A DNA stretch of 29,109 bases from the NCBI GenBank assembly GCA_001794205.1, contig MGJJ01000001.1, forward strand, positions 1-29,109, read 5' to 3'. Made by a program: the position numbers and the translations under genes. This DNA is from Candidatus Yanofskybacteria bacterium RIFCSPHIGHO2_01_FULL_44_22 (GTDB lineage Bacteria; Patescibacteriota; Minisyncoccia; 2-02-FULL-40-12; GWA2-44-9). The notes under the pieces are model-generated. The model was not told the DNA's origin, searched no databases, and saw nothing but the letters and a program-made list of their open reading frames with translations. Below are positions 8,001-14,137 of this stretch, piece by piece (position 1 is the first letter of the stretch; every line of letters begins with the position of its first letter).

Positions 8001-8028
8001 GGTATAATAATAAACCGTATTTAGTCAA
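8001..8028 (-). promoter_or_regulatory. Putative promoter of the beta-rich protein gene
   Basis: On the minus strand TTGACT (8028-8023) is followed after 16 nt by TATACC (8006-8001). The site lies inside a CTTGAC/GTCAAG dyad. The transcript would have a leader of about 35 nt carrying the Shine-Dalgarno. Confidence 0.45.
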
Positions 8029-8095
8029 GCAAGATGGAAAGTGCCAGGTTTTTTCTTTTCAAAAAGAAAAATTTTTGATAAGATTGCGGTAATAA

Positions 8096-8166
8096 GCGGG
8101 TATCGTATAGTAGCAGTACATCACCCTTCCAAGGTGAATGCGCGGGTGCAAATCCCGCTACCCGCT
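8096..8166 (+). tRNA. tRNA-Gly (anticodon TCC)
   Basis: Acceptor arms GCGGGTA (8096-8102) and TACCCGC (8159-8165) pair. The anticodon arm CACC-CTTCCAA-GGTG shows TCC, and the T arm is CGGGTGCAAATCCCG. The CCA end is not encoded. Confidence 0.95.
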
Positions 8167-8176
8167 CTGATTAAAC

Positions 8177-8212
8177 TAAAACCATTTTGACAAAGGACGG
8201 TTTTAATTTATT
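8177..8212 (+). terminator. Possible terminator after tRNA-Gly
   Basis: TAAAACC (8177-8183) can pair with GGTTTTA (8199-8205), followed by a T-rich tail. The stem is AT-rich and the loop is 15 nt, so support is modest. The rest of 8213-8290 is AT-rich with no gene that I can support, apart from a TTGACA at 8238 with no clear target. Confidence 0.35.
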
Positions 8213-8290
8213 TCCTTGGAAAAGCCCCACTTATACATTGACAAAAATTATTAAAAAGCAATAACTAAACAGAACAGAACCTTAACAAAT

Positions 8291-8485
8291 TTAAAGCGAG
8301 GAGACTATGCTTCCAGTGTCTCGTTCGGAAATTAAGAAATTTACCGACCCGTGGACATTGCTTGGGCAGACTGCGAGAATCGCAATCCATGCTTTCTTGC
8401 CTTGAAGCGCGAAAACGCTATGACCAACAAACTCGCCGGCAACGGCAACACGCAGAATCCATTCATTTTTTTTAAAATTTTCCAT
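8291..8485 (-). pseudogene. Truncated DoxX-like membrane protein fragment
   Basis: The first 40 or so residues (MENFKKNEWILRVAVAGEFV, then GHSVFALQGKKAWI) resemble the N-terminus of a DoxX-like small integral membrane family, from memory of the pattern. After AILAV the reading frame runs into non-hydrophobic sequence (residues 41-64) and stops, so the remaining membrane helices are missing. An extended -10 (TGGTAAAAT) ends 6 nt before the ATG, so the fragment may still be transcribed. It lies just downstream of the DsrE-like gene on the same strand. The call as a remnant is an inference; the alternative is a genuine 64-residue protein. Confidence 0.4.
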
Positions 8486-8562
8486 GTCGCTATTTTACCA
8501 CTATGTGAATCTGCTCCTCGCCGTCTTCGCCATGCGCTTGAATCATTATCGCATTTGTTAAA

Positions 8563-8889
8563 TCAGCCAAAAACTAAAACCTTATCCGAACTTTCAATCA
8601 TTTTTAATAAATCGGACATCGTGGCAACGGGGCAAATCTTGTTTTCTTCTTTGCCGCGCACTTTAAGACAAGTGCCGCAAGCGTAGATTTTTCCTTTCAA
8701 TTCCTTGAATTCCGCTACTTTTGCTGAAACATCAAAATCTTTGGTGTCGGGAATAGTGTCCAATTCCGAACCCTCGCTCATCAAGAAAATTTCTACTTGG
8801 TGATTTGCTTTGAGCGCGGTGATTCCGAGGCGGAAGGTATTCCACGCGTGTTCCGATTTATTTGATTGGAGAATTATGCCGAGTTTCAT
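8563..8889 (-). CDS. DsrE/DsrF-like sulfur-relay family protein
   Basis: The 108-residue protein has the small alpha/beta DsrE-like layout: strand MKLGIILQSN, helix HAWNTFRLGITAL, strand VEIFLMSEG and the conserved CGTCLKVRG with Cys71 and Cys74, followed by Cys86. Family members pass sulfur or bind small ligands in the cytoplasm; the actual partner is unknown here. The frame ends at VLVFG-TGA. A one-base-shifted frame continues for 25 codons from 8562 towards 8492 and ends HIVVK, so a late frameshift is possible. The ATG is preceded by an extended -10 (TGGTAAAAT) ending 6 nt upstream and by no Shine-Dalgarno, the same arrangement as its downstream neighbour. Confidence 0.7.
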   Translation of the reverse strand: MKLGIILQSNKSEHAWNTFRLGITALKANHQVEIFLMSEGSELDTIPDTKDFDVSAKVAEFKELKGKIYACGTCLKVRGKEENKICPVATMSDLLKMIESSDKVLVFG

Positions 8890-8895
8890 AAAATT

Positions 8896-8904
8896 ATTTT
8901 ACCA
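8896..8904 (-). promoter_or_regulatory. Extended -10 promoter of the DsrE-like gene (leaderless type)
   Basis: TGGTAAAAT on the minus strand ends 6 nt before the ATG at 8889. An almost identical site (8492-8500) precedes the truncated membrane-protein frame. No good -35 is visible for either. Confidence 0.45.
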
Positions 8905-8968
8905 TAATTTCCAATTTCTTGGGGCGAGCGAGCAAACTCTTTCCCCTGAAAATTTGAAATGTCTTGAA

Positions 8969-9042
8969 TGGTCGGGGCGCCGAGATTTGAACTCGGACTA
9001 AATCCTCCCAAAGGACTCGTGCTACCGTTACACTACGCCCCG
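8969..9042 (-). tRNA. tRNA-Pro (anticodon TGG)
   Basis: Acceptor arms CGGGGCG and CGCCCCG pair. The anticodon arm AGTCC-TTTGGGA-GGATT shows TGG, and the T arm is CCGAGTTCAAATCTCGG. CCA follows the discriminator A, so the CCA end is encoded. Confidence 0.95.
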
Positions 9043-9057
9043 ATATTTTCTAAAGTG

Positions 9058-9129
9058 TCCCCTTGGAAGGAATCGAACCCTCATCAACGCCTTAGAAGAG
9101 CGTTGCTCTATCCATTGAGCTACAAGGGG
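9058..9129 (-). tRNA. tRNA-Arg (anticodon TCT)
   Basis: Acceptor arms CCCCTTG and CAAGGGG pair. The anticodon arm ACGCT-CTTCTAA-GGCGT shows TCT, and the T arm is GAGGGTTCGATTCCTTC. CCA is not encoded. It is 15 nt upstream of tRNA-Pro in transcription order, so they are probably one transcript. Confidence 0.95.
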
Positions 9130-9132
9130 ATT

Positions 9133-9165
9133 TTTTAACAAATTTTATCATAAAATTTGTTAAAA
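9133..9165. repeat. Perfect 33-bp AT palindrome at the tRNA-Arg promoter
   Basis: TTTTAACAAATTTTAT (9133-9148), a single C, then the exact reverse complement (9150-9165). It covers the -10 of the tRNA-Arg/Pro promoter and could be an operator or a hairpin. Confidence 0.75.
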
Positions 9166-9170
9166 GTAAA
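9142..9170 (-). promoter_or_regulatory. Putative promoter of tRNA-Arg/tRNA-Pro
   Basis: On the minus strand TTTACT (9170-9165) and TAAAAT (9147-9142) are 17 nt apart, ending 12 nt before the tRNA-Arg 5' end. Confidence 0.5.
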
Positions 9171-9198
9171 ACTTTTAGCGACACTGTTAATTATCAAC

Positions 9199-9227
9199 TT
9201 TACGTCAACTGCGCTAAATATTAAAAT
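9199..9227 (+). promoter_or_regulatory. Putative leaderless promoter of the two-gene secreted-protein operon
   Basis: TTTACG (9199-9204) and TAAAAT (9222-9227) are 17 nt apart, and the -10 ends 7 nt before the ATG at 9235. Confidence 0.5.
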
Positions 9228-9234
9228 TAACTGA

Positions 9235-9495
9235 ATGAGTGGCCATCTCAAATTATATCTTATTGTTTTAATTGTTGCCGTAGCGGCAATTTTTGGATTT
9301 TTGCAATGGCAAAAATATAAAACAGCCCAAACTCCGGTTGAAAAACCTGCCGGAATAGGAAGCGACCTTTATCAAAAAACCGGTAATCCGGCTGAAAATC
9401 TGCCGGCCATTAATCCTTTGGACAATAAACCCGATGTCAATCCCTTAAGCGAAGCCAATCCTTTTTCGGATATTAAAACCAATCCGTTTAAATAA
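9235..9495 (+). CDS. Small single-pass membrane protein of unknown function
   Basis: The 86-residue product has one N-terminal membrane segment (about residues 5-23) and then a low-complexity tail rich in Asn, Pro and Leu with repeated NPL/NPF tripeptides (INPLDN, VNPLSE, ANPFSD, TNPFK). I recognise no family. The gene ends in TAATG, sharing its last base with the start of the cysteine-repeat protein, so translational coupling and a common role are likely. No Shine-Dalgarno is present, and the promoter-like site ends 7 nt before the ATG. The tail would probably lie outside the cytoplasm. Confidence 0.7.
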   Translation: MSGHLKLYLIVLIVAVAAIFGFLQWQKYKTAQTPVEKPAGIGSDLYQKTGNPAENLPAINPLDNKPDVNPLSEANPFSDIKTNPFK

Positions 9496-11330
9496 TGAGA
9501 ACAAATAAACTTCCATTCATCATTCTTTTTATAGGTCTGGGGTTCTTGTCTTTTGTTATTATCCAAAAAGCGCTGGCTGATATTTCTGATATCCAGTATC
9601 CCGTTCCGGAACTCGGAAACTGCACCAGCGAAGCAAACTGCCGAAGTTATTGCGATAAACCTCAAAATACCGAGGCCTGTCTTGCCTTTGCCGAGAAAAA
9701 TAACCTGATGTCATCAGAGGAACTGGCCATGGCCAAAAAATTCTCCGCCGCCGGCGATAAAGGCCCCGGCGGATGCACCGGAAAAGATTCCTGTGAAACA
9801 TATTGCAATGACATTTCGCACATTGAAGAATGTATAGCTTTTGCCGAAGAAAATGATTTTCTTCCGCCAGAAGAATTAAAAGAAGCTCAAAAAGTTCGGG
9901 ACGCAATTAGACGGGGCGCTAAGCCGCCCGCTTGCGGCAGTAAAAAAGCATGCGACAGTTATTGCGAAGCGCCGGAACACATGGAAGAGTGCGTAGCTTT
10001 TGCGGCAGAAGCAGGGTTGATGGAAGGAAAAGAAAAAGAAGATGCGCAAAAAATGTTGCAGGCCATCAAAAGAGGATTCAAACCGCCGCCCTGCAGAGGA
10101 AAAGAGGCTTGCGATGCCTATTGCCAACAGCCCGATAACATGGAGGCCTGCATGACTTTCGCCGTTGAAGCCGGTTTTATGCCCGAATCAGAAAAGGAAG
10201 ATGCCCAAAAAATGCTTTCGGCGATTAAAAAAGGAATCAAACCGCCGAATTGCAGAGGGAGAGAGGAATGCGATAGCTATTGTCAAAGCGACGAGCATTT
10301 TGAAGAATGCACCGAGTTTGCCGCGGCCGCCGGATTTATGAGCGAAAAAGACGCAGAAATGGCGCGCAAAACAAAAGGTAAAGGCCCCGGCGGATGCAAA
10401 GGTAAAGAAGAATGCGAAGCGTTTTGCAACAACAAAGACAATCAAGAAATATGTTTTAAGTTTGCCGAAGAAAACGGCATGATTCCGGAAGAAGAACTGA
10501 AAAAAATGAAAGAGGGGATGGGGCGAATGCGCGAAGACATCAATCAAATGCCGAGCGAAGCCAAAGATTGTTTGAGGTCCTCTCTCGGAGAAGAAACCAT
10601 CAATAAAATCCAAGCGGGAGAACTGACCCCGGGACCGCAGTTGGGGGACGCAATTCAAAATTGTTTCAAAAAAATGCCCCGGCCTTCGGAAGGAGAAATG
10701 CGTGACAGAGAGGGAATGCCGCCCCCTCCGGGAGAACCAGGGAGAGAAGGGGAGTTTCGCCAAGGTCCGGGGGGCTGTTCCACGCCTGAAGAATGTCAAA
10801 AATACTGCTCGCAAAATCCCGAAGCCTGCGGCGGCGGTCGCGGTTCTGAAAACGGACAAAGGCCGTTCGGTTCACCCGGAGAATTTGAACAAAGACGGCC
10901 GTTTCCTTCCGGCCAAGAAGGACAAGAACCTCCGTTTCAAGGAGAAATGAAACCGGACGAAAGAATGCCTCGGGAATTTCCCCGGGAAGGAATGCCTCCC
11001 GTTGAAGGTGAGTTTAAGCAAAATAGCGGTGAGTTTATTCCGTCCCAGCCGCCTCAAAATATAGAAGGGCAGTCCCCGCAAGAGTCCCCGCAAGAATTTA
11101 GATTACCCGAAGAATTTAGCGGTGAACAAATGCCCAACGAACAATTCCAACAAGCCGAACCGATGCCGCAAACTATGCCGCCGGCTGAACAACAACCGCA
11201 AATGGAAATAGCCCCCCCGCCGCCTCCTCCGGCCGAATCTGCTCCCGCTCCCGCCCCCGAACCTCCGCCAAGCTCATTTCTCAACAATCAATATCTCGGC
11301 GCTTTTGTAAGATTCCTGTTGGGAAATTAA
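9495..11330 (+). CDS. Secreted or membrane-anchored cysteine-repeat protein
   Basis: The family has no functional name that I know. The 611-residue protein starts with a hydrophobic segment (about residues 7-25) that could be a signal peptide or anchor. Six tandem repeats follow with the exact pattern C-x5-C-x3-C-x8-C-x2-FA, first cysteines at 43, 94, 147, 200, 253 and 301, and each is followed by a Glu/Lys-rich helix-like stretch. A spacer has Cys359 and Cys390, then a shortened seventh unit at 428-445. Total cysteines are 30, an even number that suits disulfides outside the cell. Residues 395-590 are Pro/Glu/Gln/Gly-rich, and the C-terminus (NNQYLGAFVRFLLGN) is amphipathic. Likely roles are surface adhesion or a structural layer; this is inference. 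Confidence 0.85.
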   Translation: MRTNKLPFIILFIGLGFLSFVIIQKALADISDIQYPVPELGNCTSEANCRSYCDKPQNTEACLAFAEKNNLMSSEELAMAKKFSAAGDKGPGGCTGKDSCETYCNDISHIEECIAFAEENDFLPPEELKEAQKVRDAIRRGAKPPACGSKKACDSYCEAPEHMEECVAFAAEAGLMEGKEKEDAQKMLQAIKRGFKPPPCRGKEACDAYCQQPDNMEACMTFAVEAGFMPESEKEDAQKMLSAIKKGIKPPNCRGREECDSYCQSDEHFEECTEFAAAAGFMSEKDAEMARKTKGKGPGGCKGKEECEAFCNNKDNQEICFKFAEENGMIPEEELKKMKEGMGRMREDINQMPSEAKDCLRSSLGEETINKIQAGELTPGPQLGDAIQNCFKKMPRPSEGEMRDREGMPPPPGEPGREGEFRQGPGGCSTPEECQKYCSQNPEACGGGRGSENGQRPFGSPGEFEQRRPFPSGQEGQEPPFQGEMKPDERMPREFPREGMPPVEGEFKQNSGEFIPSQPPQNIEGQSPQESPQEFRLPEEFSGEQMPNEQFQQAEPMPQTMPPAEQQPQMEIAPPPPPPAESAPAPAPEPPPSSFLNNQYLGAFVRFLLGN

Positions 11331-11349
11331 AGATAACTCACAAACCAAA

Positions 11350-11390
11350 ACTTCCCGCCGCAACTTCGTAAATGTTGGCTGGGAGTTTTT
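11350..11390 (+). terminator. Terminator of the cysteine-repeat operon
   Basis: The imperfect stem ACTTCCCGCCGCAAC / GTTGGCTGGGAGT is followed by a T5 run, 20 nt after the stop codon. Confidence 0.65.
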
Positions 11391-11416
11391 GATTCACAAA
11401 AAGTAAGAAATATGAT
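11389..11416 (+). promoter_or_regulatory. Putative promoter of tRNA-His
   Basis: TTGATT (11389-11394) and TATGAT (11411-11416) are 16 nt apart and overlap the T run of the preceding terminator. The tRNA begins 39 nt further on. Confidence 0.4.
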
Positions 11417-11454
11417 AAAATATACCCGTTATCAGTATAAAAGTTATAAAAGAT

Positions 11455-11527
11455 GGGGATTATGGTGTAACGGTTAGCACAGCACTCTGTGGAAGTGCGG
11501 GCGAGAGTTCAATTCTCTCTAATCCCC
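11455..11527 (+). tRNA. tRNA-His (anticodon GTG)
   Basis: The anticodon arm GCACT-CTGTGGA-AGTGC shows GTG. Acceptor GGGATTA (11456-11462) pairs with TAATCCC (11520-11526). The extra G at -1 (11455) pairs with C73, the tRNA-His identity feature. The T arm is GAGAGTTCAATTCTCTC. CCA is not encoded. Confidence 0.95.
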
Positions 11528-11551
11528 CAGATTTAATACAAGCAAACTGTT

Positions 11552-11586
11552 AAAAATTAAAAATCCGGCACAATATACTGCCGGAT
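11552..11586 (-). terminator. Terminator of the cytidylate-kinase-like gene
   Basis: The perfect 8-bp stem ATCCGGCA / TGCCGGAT with an 8-nt loop is followed on the minus strand by TTTTAATTTTT, 33 nt past the stop codon. Confidence 0.85.
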
Positions 11587-11619
11587 AGGTACTATCTTGG
11601 CTCTGGTGAATGTTTCCGT

Positions 11620-12180
11620 TCAATTTAGAGCCGCAAGCGACAAAAAACTGAAAACTGCCGAGATTAATTCTGTTTGTCCTTCTGCTTTAGTCAGATGAGT
11701 CGTATCAATGACTATGTCAAAGCGGTTTTCATCGAGATGATTTTCTATTCCGTAAAGCTTTCGGTATCTGTTTTTTTCCGCTTCTTCCCGTTCTTCATTG
11801 AGTCGTATCAATTCATGAATAGTCTTGTTTTGGTTTTCCGGTCGTTCTTGACACCGCCTGGCTCCCTCCTCACAGCCCACCTTCAGCAAAATATTGATTT
11901 TCTGAAAAGCGCAGGCGCCAAACGGAGCCATCCGGCCGTCAATCACAAGGTTGTCTTTCGCGAACATCAAATTTTCCAGAAGCATATCGATTTCTTTTTC
12001 CATTTGCGGTTCTGTGGCCAACCAAGAATAAAATTCTTCAACGGTCTGTTCTCTTTCGGTGGCCATTTCTCGTATTAAGGCGCCGACACTATGGTATTCA
12101 TAACTCAGAAATTCGGCCAATTTTTTGCATAAAGTGGTTTTGCCCGAACCGATATTGCCGGTTACTCTGATAACAGCCAT
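11620..12180 (-). CDS. Cytidylate kinase-like P-loop NMP kinase
   Basis: The 186-residue protein starts with a Walker A P-loop (GNIGSGKTT, residues 8-16) and the CMP-kinase-like order of motifs: VIDGRMAPF for substrate binding, then a lid region RCQERPENQNKT and the signature LNEEREEAEKNRYRKLYGIE, which resembles short archaeal-type CMP kinases. The likely reaction is ATP-dependent phosphorylation of CMP/dCMP in the cytoplasm; other small NMP kinase specificities cannot be excluded. A strong Shine-Dalgarno (GGAGGG) precedes the ATG. It is monocistronic with a clean terminator and is divergent from alaS. Confidence 0.8.
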   Translation of the reverse strand: MAVIRVTGNIGSGKTTLCKKLAEFLSYEYHSVGALIREMATEREQTVEEFYSWLATEPQMEKEIDMLLENLMFAKDNLVIDGRMAPFGACAFQKINILLKVGCEEGARRCQERPENQNKTIHELIRLNEEREEAEKNRYRKLYGIENHLDENRFDIVIDTTHLTKAEGQTELISAVFSFLSLAALN

Positions 12181-12255
12181 TGCGCCCTCCTTGATTTAAA
12201 CGAACATTTATTTAAAGAAATCAAAATATATTATTTTTGTAAAGAGGTGGTCAAT

Positions 12256-12281
12256 GGCAACAATTTATCTTGTTTGTTGCC
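12256..12281. promoter_or_regulatory. Dyad GGCAACAA-N10-TTGTTGCC at the alaS promoter
   Basis: A perfect 8-bp inverted repeat (12256-12263 and 12274-12281) overlaps the putative -35 of alaS. It is followed by TTTTATTTT, so it could be an operator or a terminator-like hairpin. Confidence 0.5.
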
Positions 12282-12298
12282 TTTTATTTTGTTAAATT
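12270..12298 (+). promoter_or_regulatory. Putative leaderless promoter of alaS
   Basis: TTGTTT (12270-12275) and TAAATT (12293-12298) are 17 nt apart, and the -10 ends 6 nt before the ATG at 12305. No Shine-Dalgarno is visible. Confidence 0.5.
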
Positions 12299-12304
12299 AT
12301 CATC

Positions 12305-14083
12305 ATGACCCGCCAAGAAATACGAGAAAAGTTTTTAAAGTTTTTCGAAGAACGGGAACACAAAATCATACCCTCAAGCTCGCTTTTGCCGAACGACCCC
12401 TCGGTTCTTTTTACAACGGCCGGAATGCAGCAATTCAAACCCTATTATACCAACCAAGCTGATGCGATGCGCGATTTCGGTTCCTTAAACGCGGCCTCAA
12501 TCCAAAAATGCGTCAGGACTTCTGATATTGACGAGGTGGGAGACGAACGGCATCTGACCTTTTTTGAGATGCTCGGCAACTTTTCGTTCGGCGGATATTT
12601 TAAGAAAGAAGCAATCGCATACGCTCATGAATTTATCACCAAAGAAATGGGGTTGAAGATTGATTATGTTTCTGTTTTTGGAGGAGAGAACCCTTCGACA
12701 AGCTCGGGGCAGGTAATTCCCGCCGATGACGAATCTGAACAAATTTGGAAATCGTTGGACCCAAATATTGTGGTTAAGAAATTTGGCCGAGCTGATAATT
12801 TTTGGGGACCGACGGGAGAAGAGGGTCCCTGCGGCCCAACCACTGAAATATATGTCAACCCTTCGACTGATGGCTCAGGGCAGGCGGTTGAGATTTGGAA
12901 TATAGTTTTTAATCAATATTATTGCCGCCCTCCTTCGCGTGAAGCTTCGGAAGGGCAGGCTCGGCTTGAAAAACTCGCCTCGCCTGGCATAGACACCGGC
13001 ATGGGGTTGGAACGATTGGCCATGGTTTCTCAAAAAGTTCCCACCGTGTTTGAAGCCGATTTATTAAAACCGATTTTAACGCTTACGCCATCAGGACTTG
13101 AGATGCGGGTGAAGCGAATAATCGCCGACCATTCGCGAGCGATTGCTTTTATGATTGCCGACGGCATCAGACCATCCAACAAAGAACAGGGTTATGTTTT
13201 GCGCCGTTTAATGCGCCGAATCATTACCTATAATTTCATCGCCAAGACAGATATTACTTTGATGCACGATATTTTTGCCAAGATTTTGGAAATTTACGGA
13301 AATTATTATAAAGAGCTCAACGCCGATTTAATAATCAATGAATTTGAACGAGAAAATGAAAAATTCCAACAAACATTAAAACATGGTCTGCGTGAATTAG
13401 AAAAAACTGAAAACATAGACGCTGTTTCCGCATTTCGGCTTTACGAAAGTTTCGGTCTGCCCTATGAAATAATAAAAGAGCTTGGTGGAATAAAAACCTC
13501 GGCTCTTAGTCGCGAATCATTTGACGCCAAATTCAAAGAACATCAGGAAAAATCCAGAGCCAGTTCGGAAAAAAAATTCGGCGGGCACGGTTTGGTTTTG
13601 GATACCGGAGAATTAAAAGCGGGGAATGAGGAAGAATTGAAGAAAGTTACCGGATTGCACACGGCAACGCATCTTTTGCAAGCGGCCTTGAGAAAATTAT
13701 TAGGCGACGAAATAACCCAAGCCGGTTCGGATATTACCGCTGAAAGATTAAGATTTGATTTTTCGTTTCCGCGCAAATTAACGCCGGAAGAAATTAAATC
13801 CGTGGAAGACGAAGTAAACGGCGCGATAAAAGCTGATTACGCCGTGACCCGACAGGCCATGTCTTATGAAGAAGCACTCAAAACCGGCGCCTTGCACTTC
13901 TTTAAGGCGAAGTACCCCGACAGCGTAGACGTATATTCAATAGGGACTGATAATATGACCTTTTCCAAAGAATTCTGTGGCGGACCGCATGTCACTCATA
14001 CCGGCGAAATCGGCCGATTCAAAATCACCAAAGAAGAGGCCGTCTCGGCGGGTGTGCGCAGAATCAGAGCTACGATAGAATAA
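12305..14083 (+). CDS. alaS: Alanine--tRNA ligase, short form without the C-terminal C-Ala domain
   Basis: AlaRS charges tRNA-Ala in the cytoplasm. The N-terminal class II catalytic domain is clear (FTTAGMQQFKPYY, KCVRTSDIDEVGDERHLTFFEMLGNFSFG as split motifs, WGPTGEEGPCGPTTEIY, GIDTGMGLERLAMV). The editing domain has HTATH (His452 onwards) and CGGPH (Cys558), so proofreading of mischarged tRNA should be intact. The protein stops at 592 residues, about 280 short of the usual 870 or so; the missing part is the dimerising C-Ala domain. The catalytic domain carries three short in-frame palindrome-encoded peptides (NPSTSSGQ, NPSTDGSGQ, PPSREASEGQ). The start codon is set by the class II N-terminus MTRQEIREKFLKFFEEREH. 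Confidence 0.95.
   Translation: MTRQEIREKFLKFFEEREHKIIPSSSLLPNDPSVLFTTAGMQQFKPYYTNQADAMRDFGSLNAASIQKCVRTSDIDEVGDERHLTFFEMLGNFSFGGYFKKEAIAYAHEFITKEMGLKIDYVSVFGGENPSTSSGQVIPADDESEQIWKSLDPNIVVKKFGRADNFWGPTGEEGPCGPTTEIYVNPSTDGSGQAVEIWNIVFNQYYCRPPSREASEGQARLEKLASPGIDTGMGLERLAMVSQKVPTVFEADLLKPILTLTPSGLEMRVKRIIADHSRAIAFMIADGIRPSNKEQGYVLRRLMRRIITYNFIAKTDITLMHDIFAKILEIYGNYYKELNADLIINEFERENEKFQQTLKHGLRELEKTENIDAVSAFRLYESFGLPYEIIKELGGIKTSALSRESFDAKFKEHQEKSRASSEKKFGGHGLVLDTGELKAGNEEELKKVTGLHTATHLLQAALRKLLGDEITQAGSDITAERLRFDFSFPRKLTPEEIKSVEDEVNGAIKADYAVTRQAMSYEEALKTGALHFFKAKYPDSVDVYSIGTDNMTFSKEFCGGPHVTHTGEIGRFKITKEEAVSAGVRRIRATIE
12691..12713 (+). repeat. Palindromic element, family B, in frame in alaS (copy 1)
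   Basis: CCCTTCGACAAGCTCGGGG followed by CAGG is the clearest form of family B. It encodes PSTSSGQ at about residues 130-136 of AlaRS. Confidence 0.75.
12859..12884 (+). repeat. Palindromic element, family B, in frame in alaS (copy 2)
   Basis: A CCCT ... AGGG stem with inner TGA/TCA pairing, then CAGG. It encodes PSTDGSGQ at about residues 186-193 of AlaRS. Confidence 0.7.
12927..12956 (+). repeat. Palindromic element, family A variant, in frame in alaS
   Basis: GCCCTCC ... GGAAGGGC arms enclose CTTCGCGTGAAGCTTC, which itself contains the perfect hairpin CTTC-GCGT-GAAG. It encodes PPSREASEGQ in AlaRS. Confidence 0.75.
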
Positions 14084-14119
14084 ATAGTTTCGGTTCTTAC
14101 AAAAAAGGGGATAGAAGTT

Positions 14120-14128
14120 TGATATGAT
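14120..14128 (+). promoter_or_regulatory. Extended -10 promoter of the dus gene (leaderless type)
   Basis: TGATATGAT fits an extended -10 and ends 9 nt before the ATG at 14138; no Shine-Dalgarno is present and the -35 is unclear. Confidence 0.4.
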
Positions 14129-14137
14129 GTGAATTCT

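Noticed and set aside
8351..8686. 111-codon plus-strand frame opposite the DsrE-like gene
   Set aside because: It is antisense to a recognisable CGTCLK-containing protein and has no convincing start signal or domain.
9495..10460. DNA-level tandem repeat array
   Set aside because: The repetition is at the protein level (cysteine spacing); the codons have diverged, so it is not a satellite-type repeat.
10188..10859. Long minus-strand open frame opposite the cysteine-repeat protein
   Set aside because: It mirrors the repeat structure of the plus-strand gene, lacks a start context and has a Phe/Arg-rich composition typical of antisense shadow frames.
12691..12956. CRISPR-like array in alaS
   Set aside because: The repeats are few, differ in sequence, are irregularly spaced and lie inside a coding frame; there are no unique spacers or cas genes.
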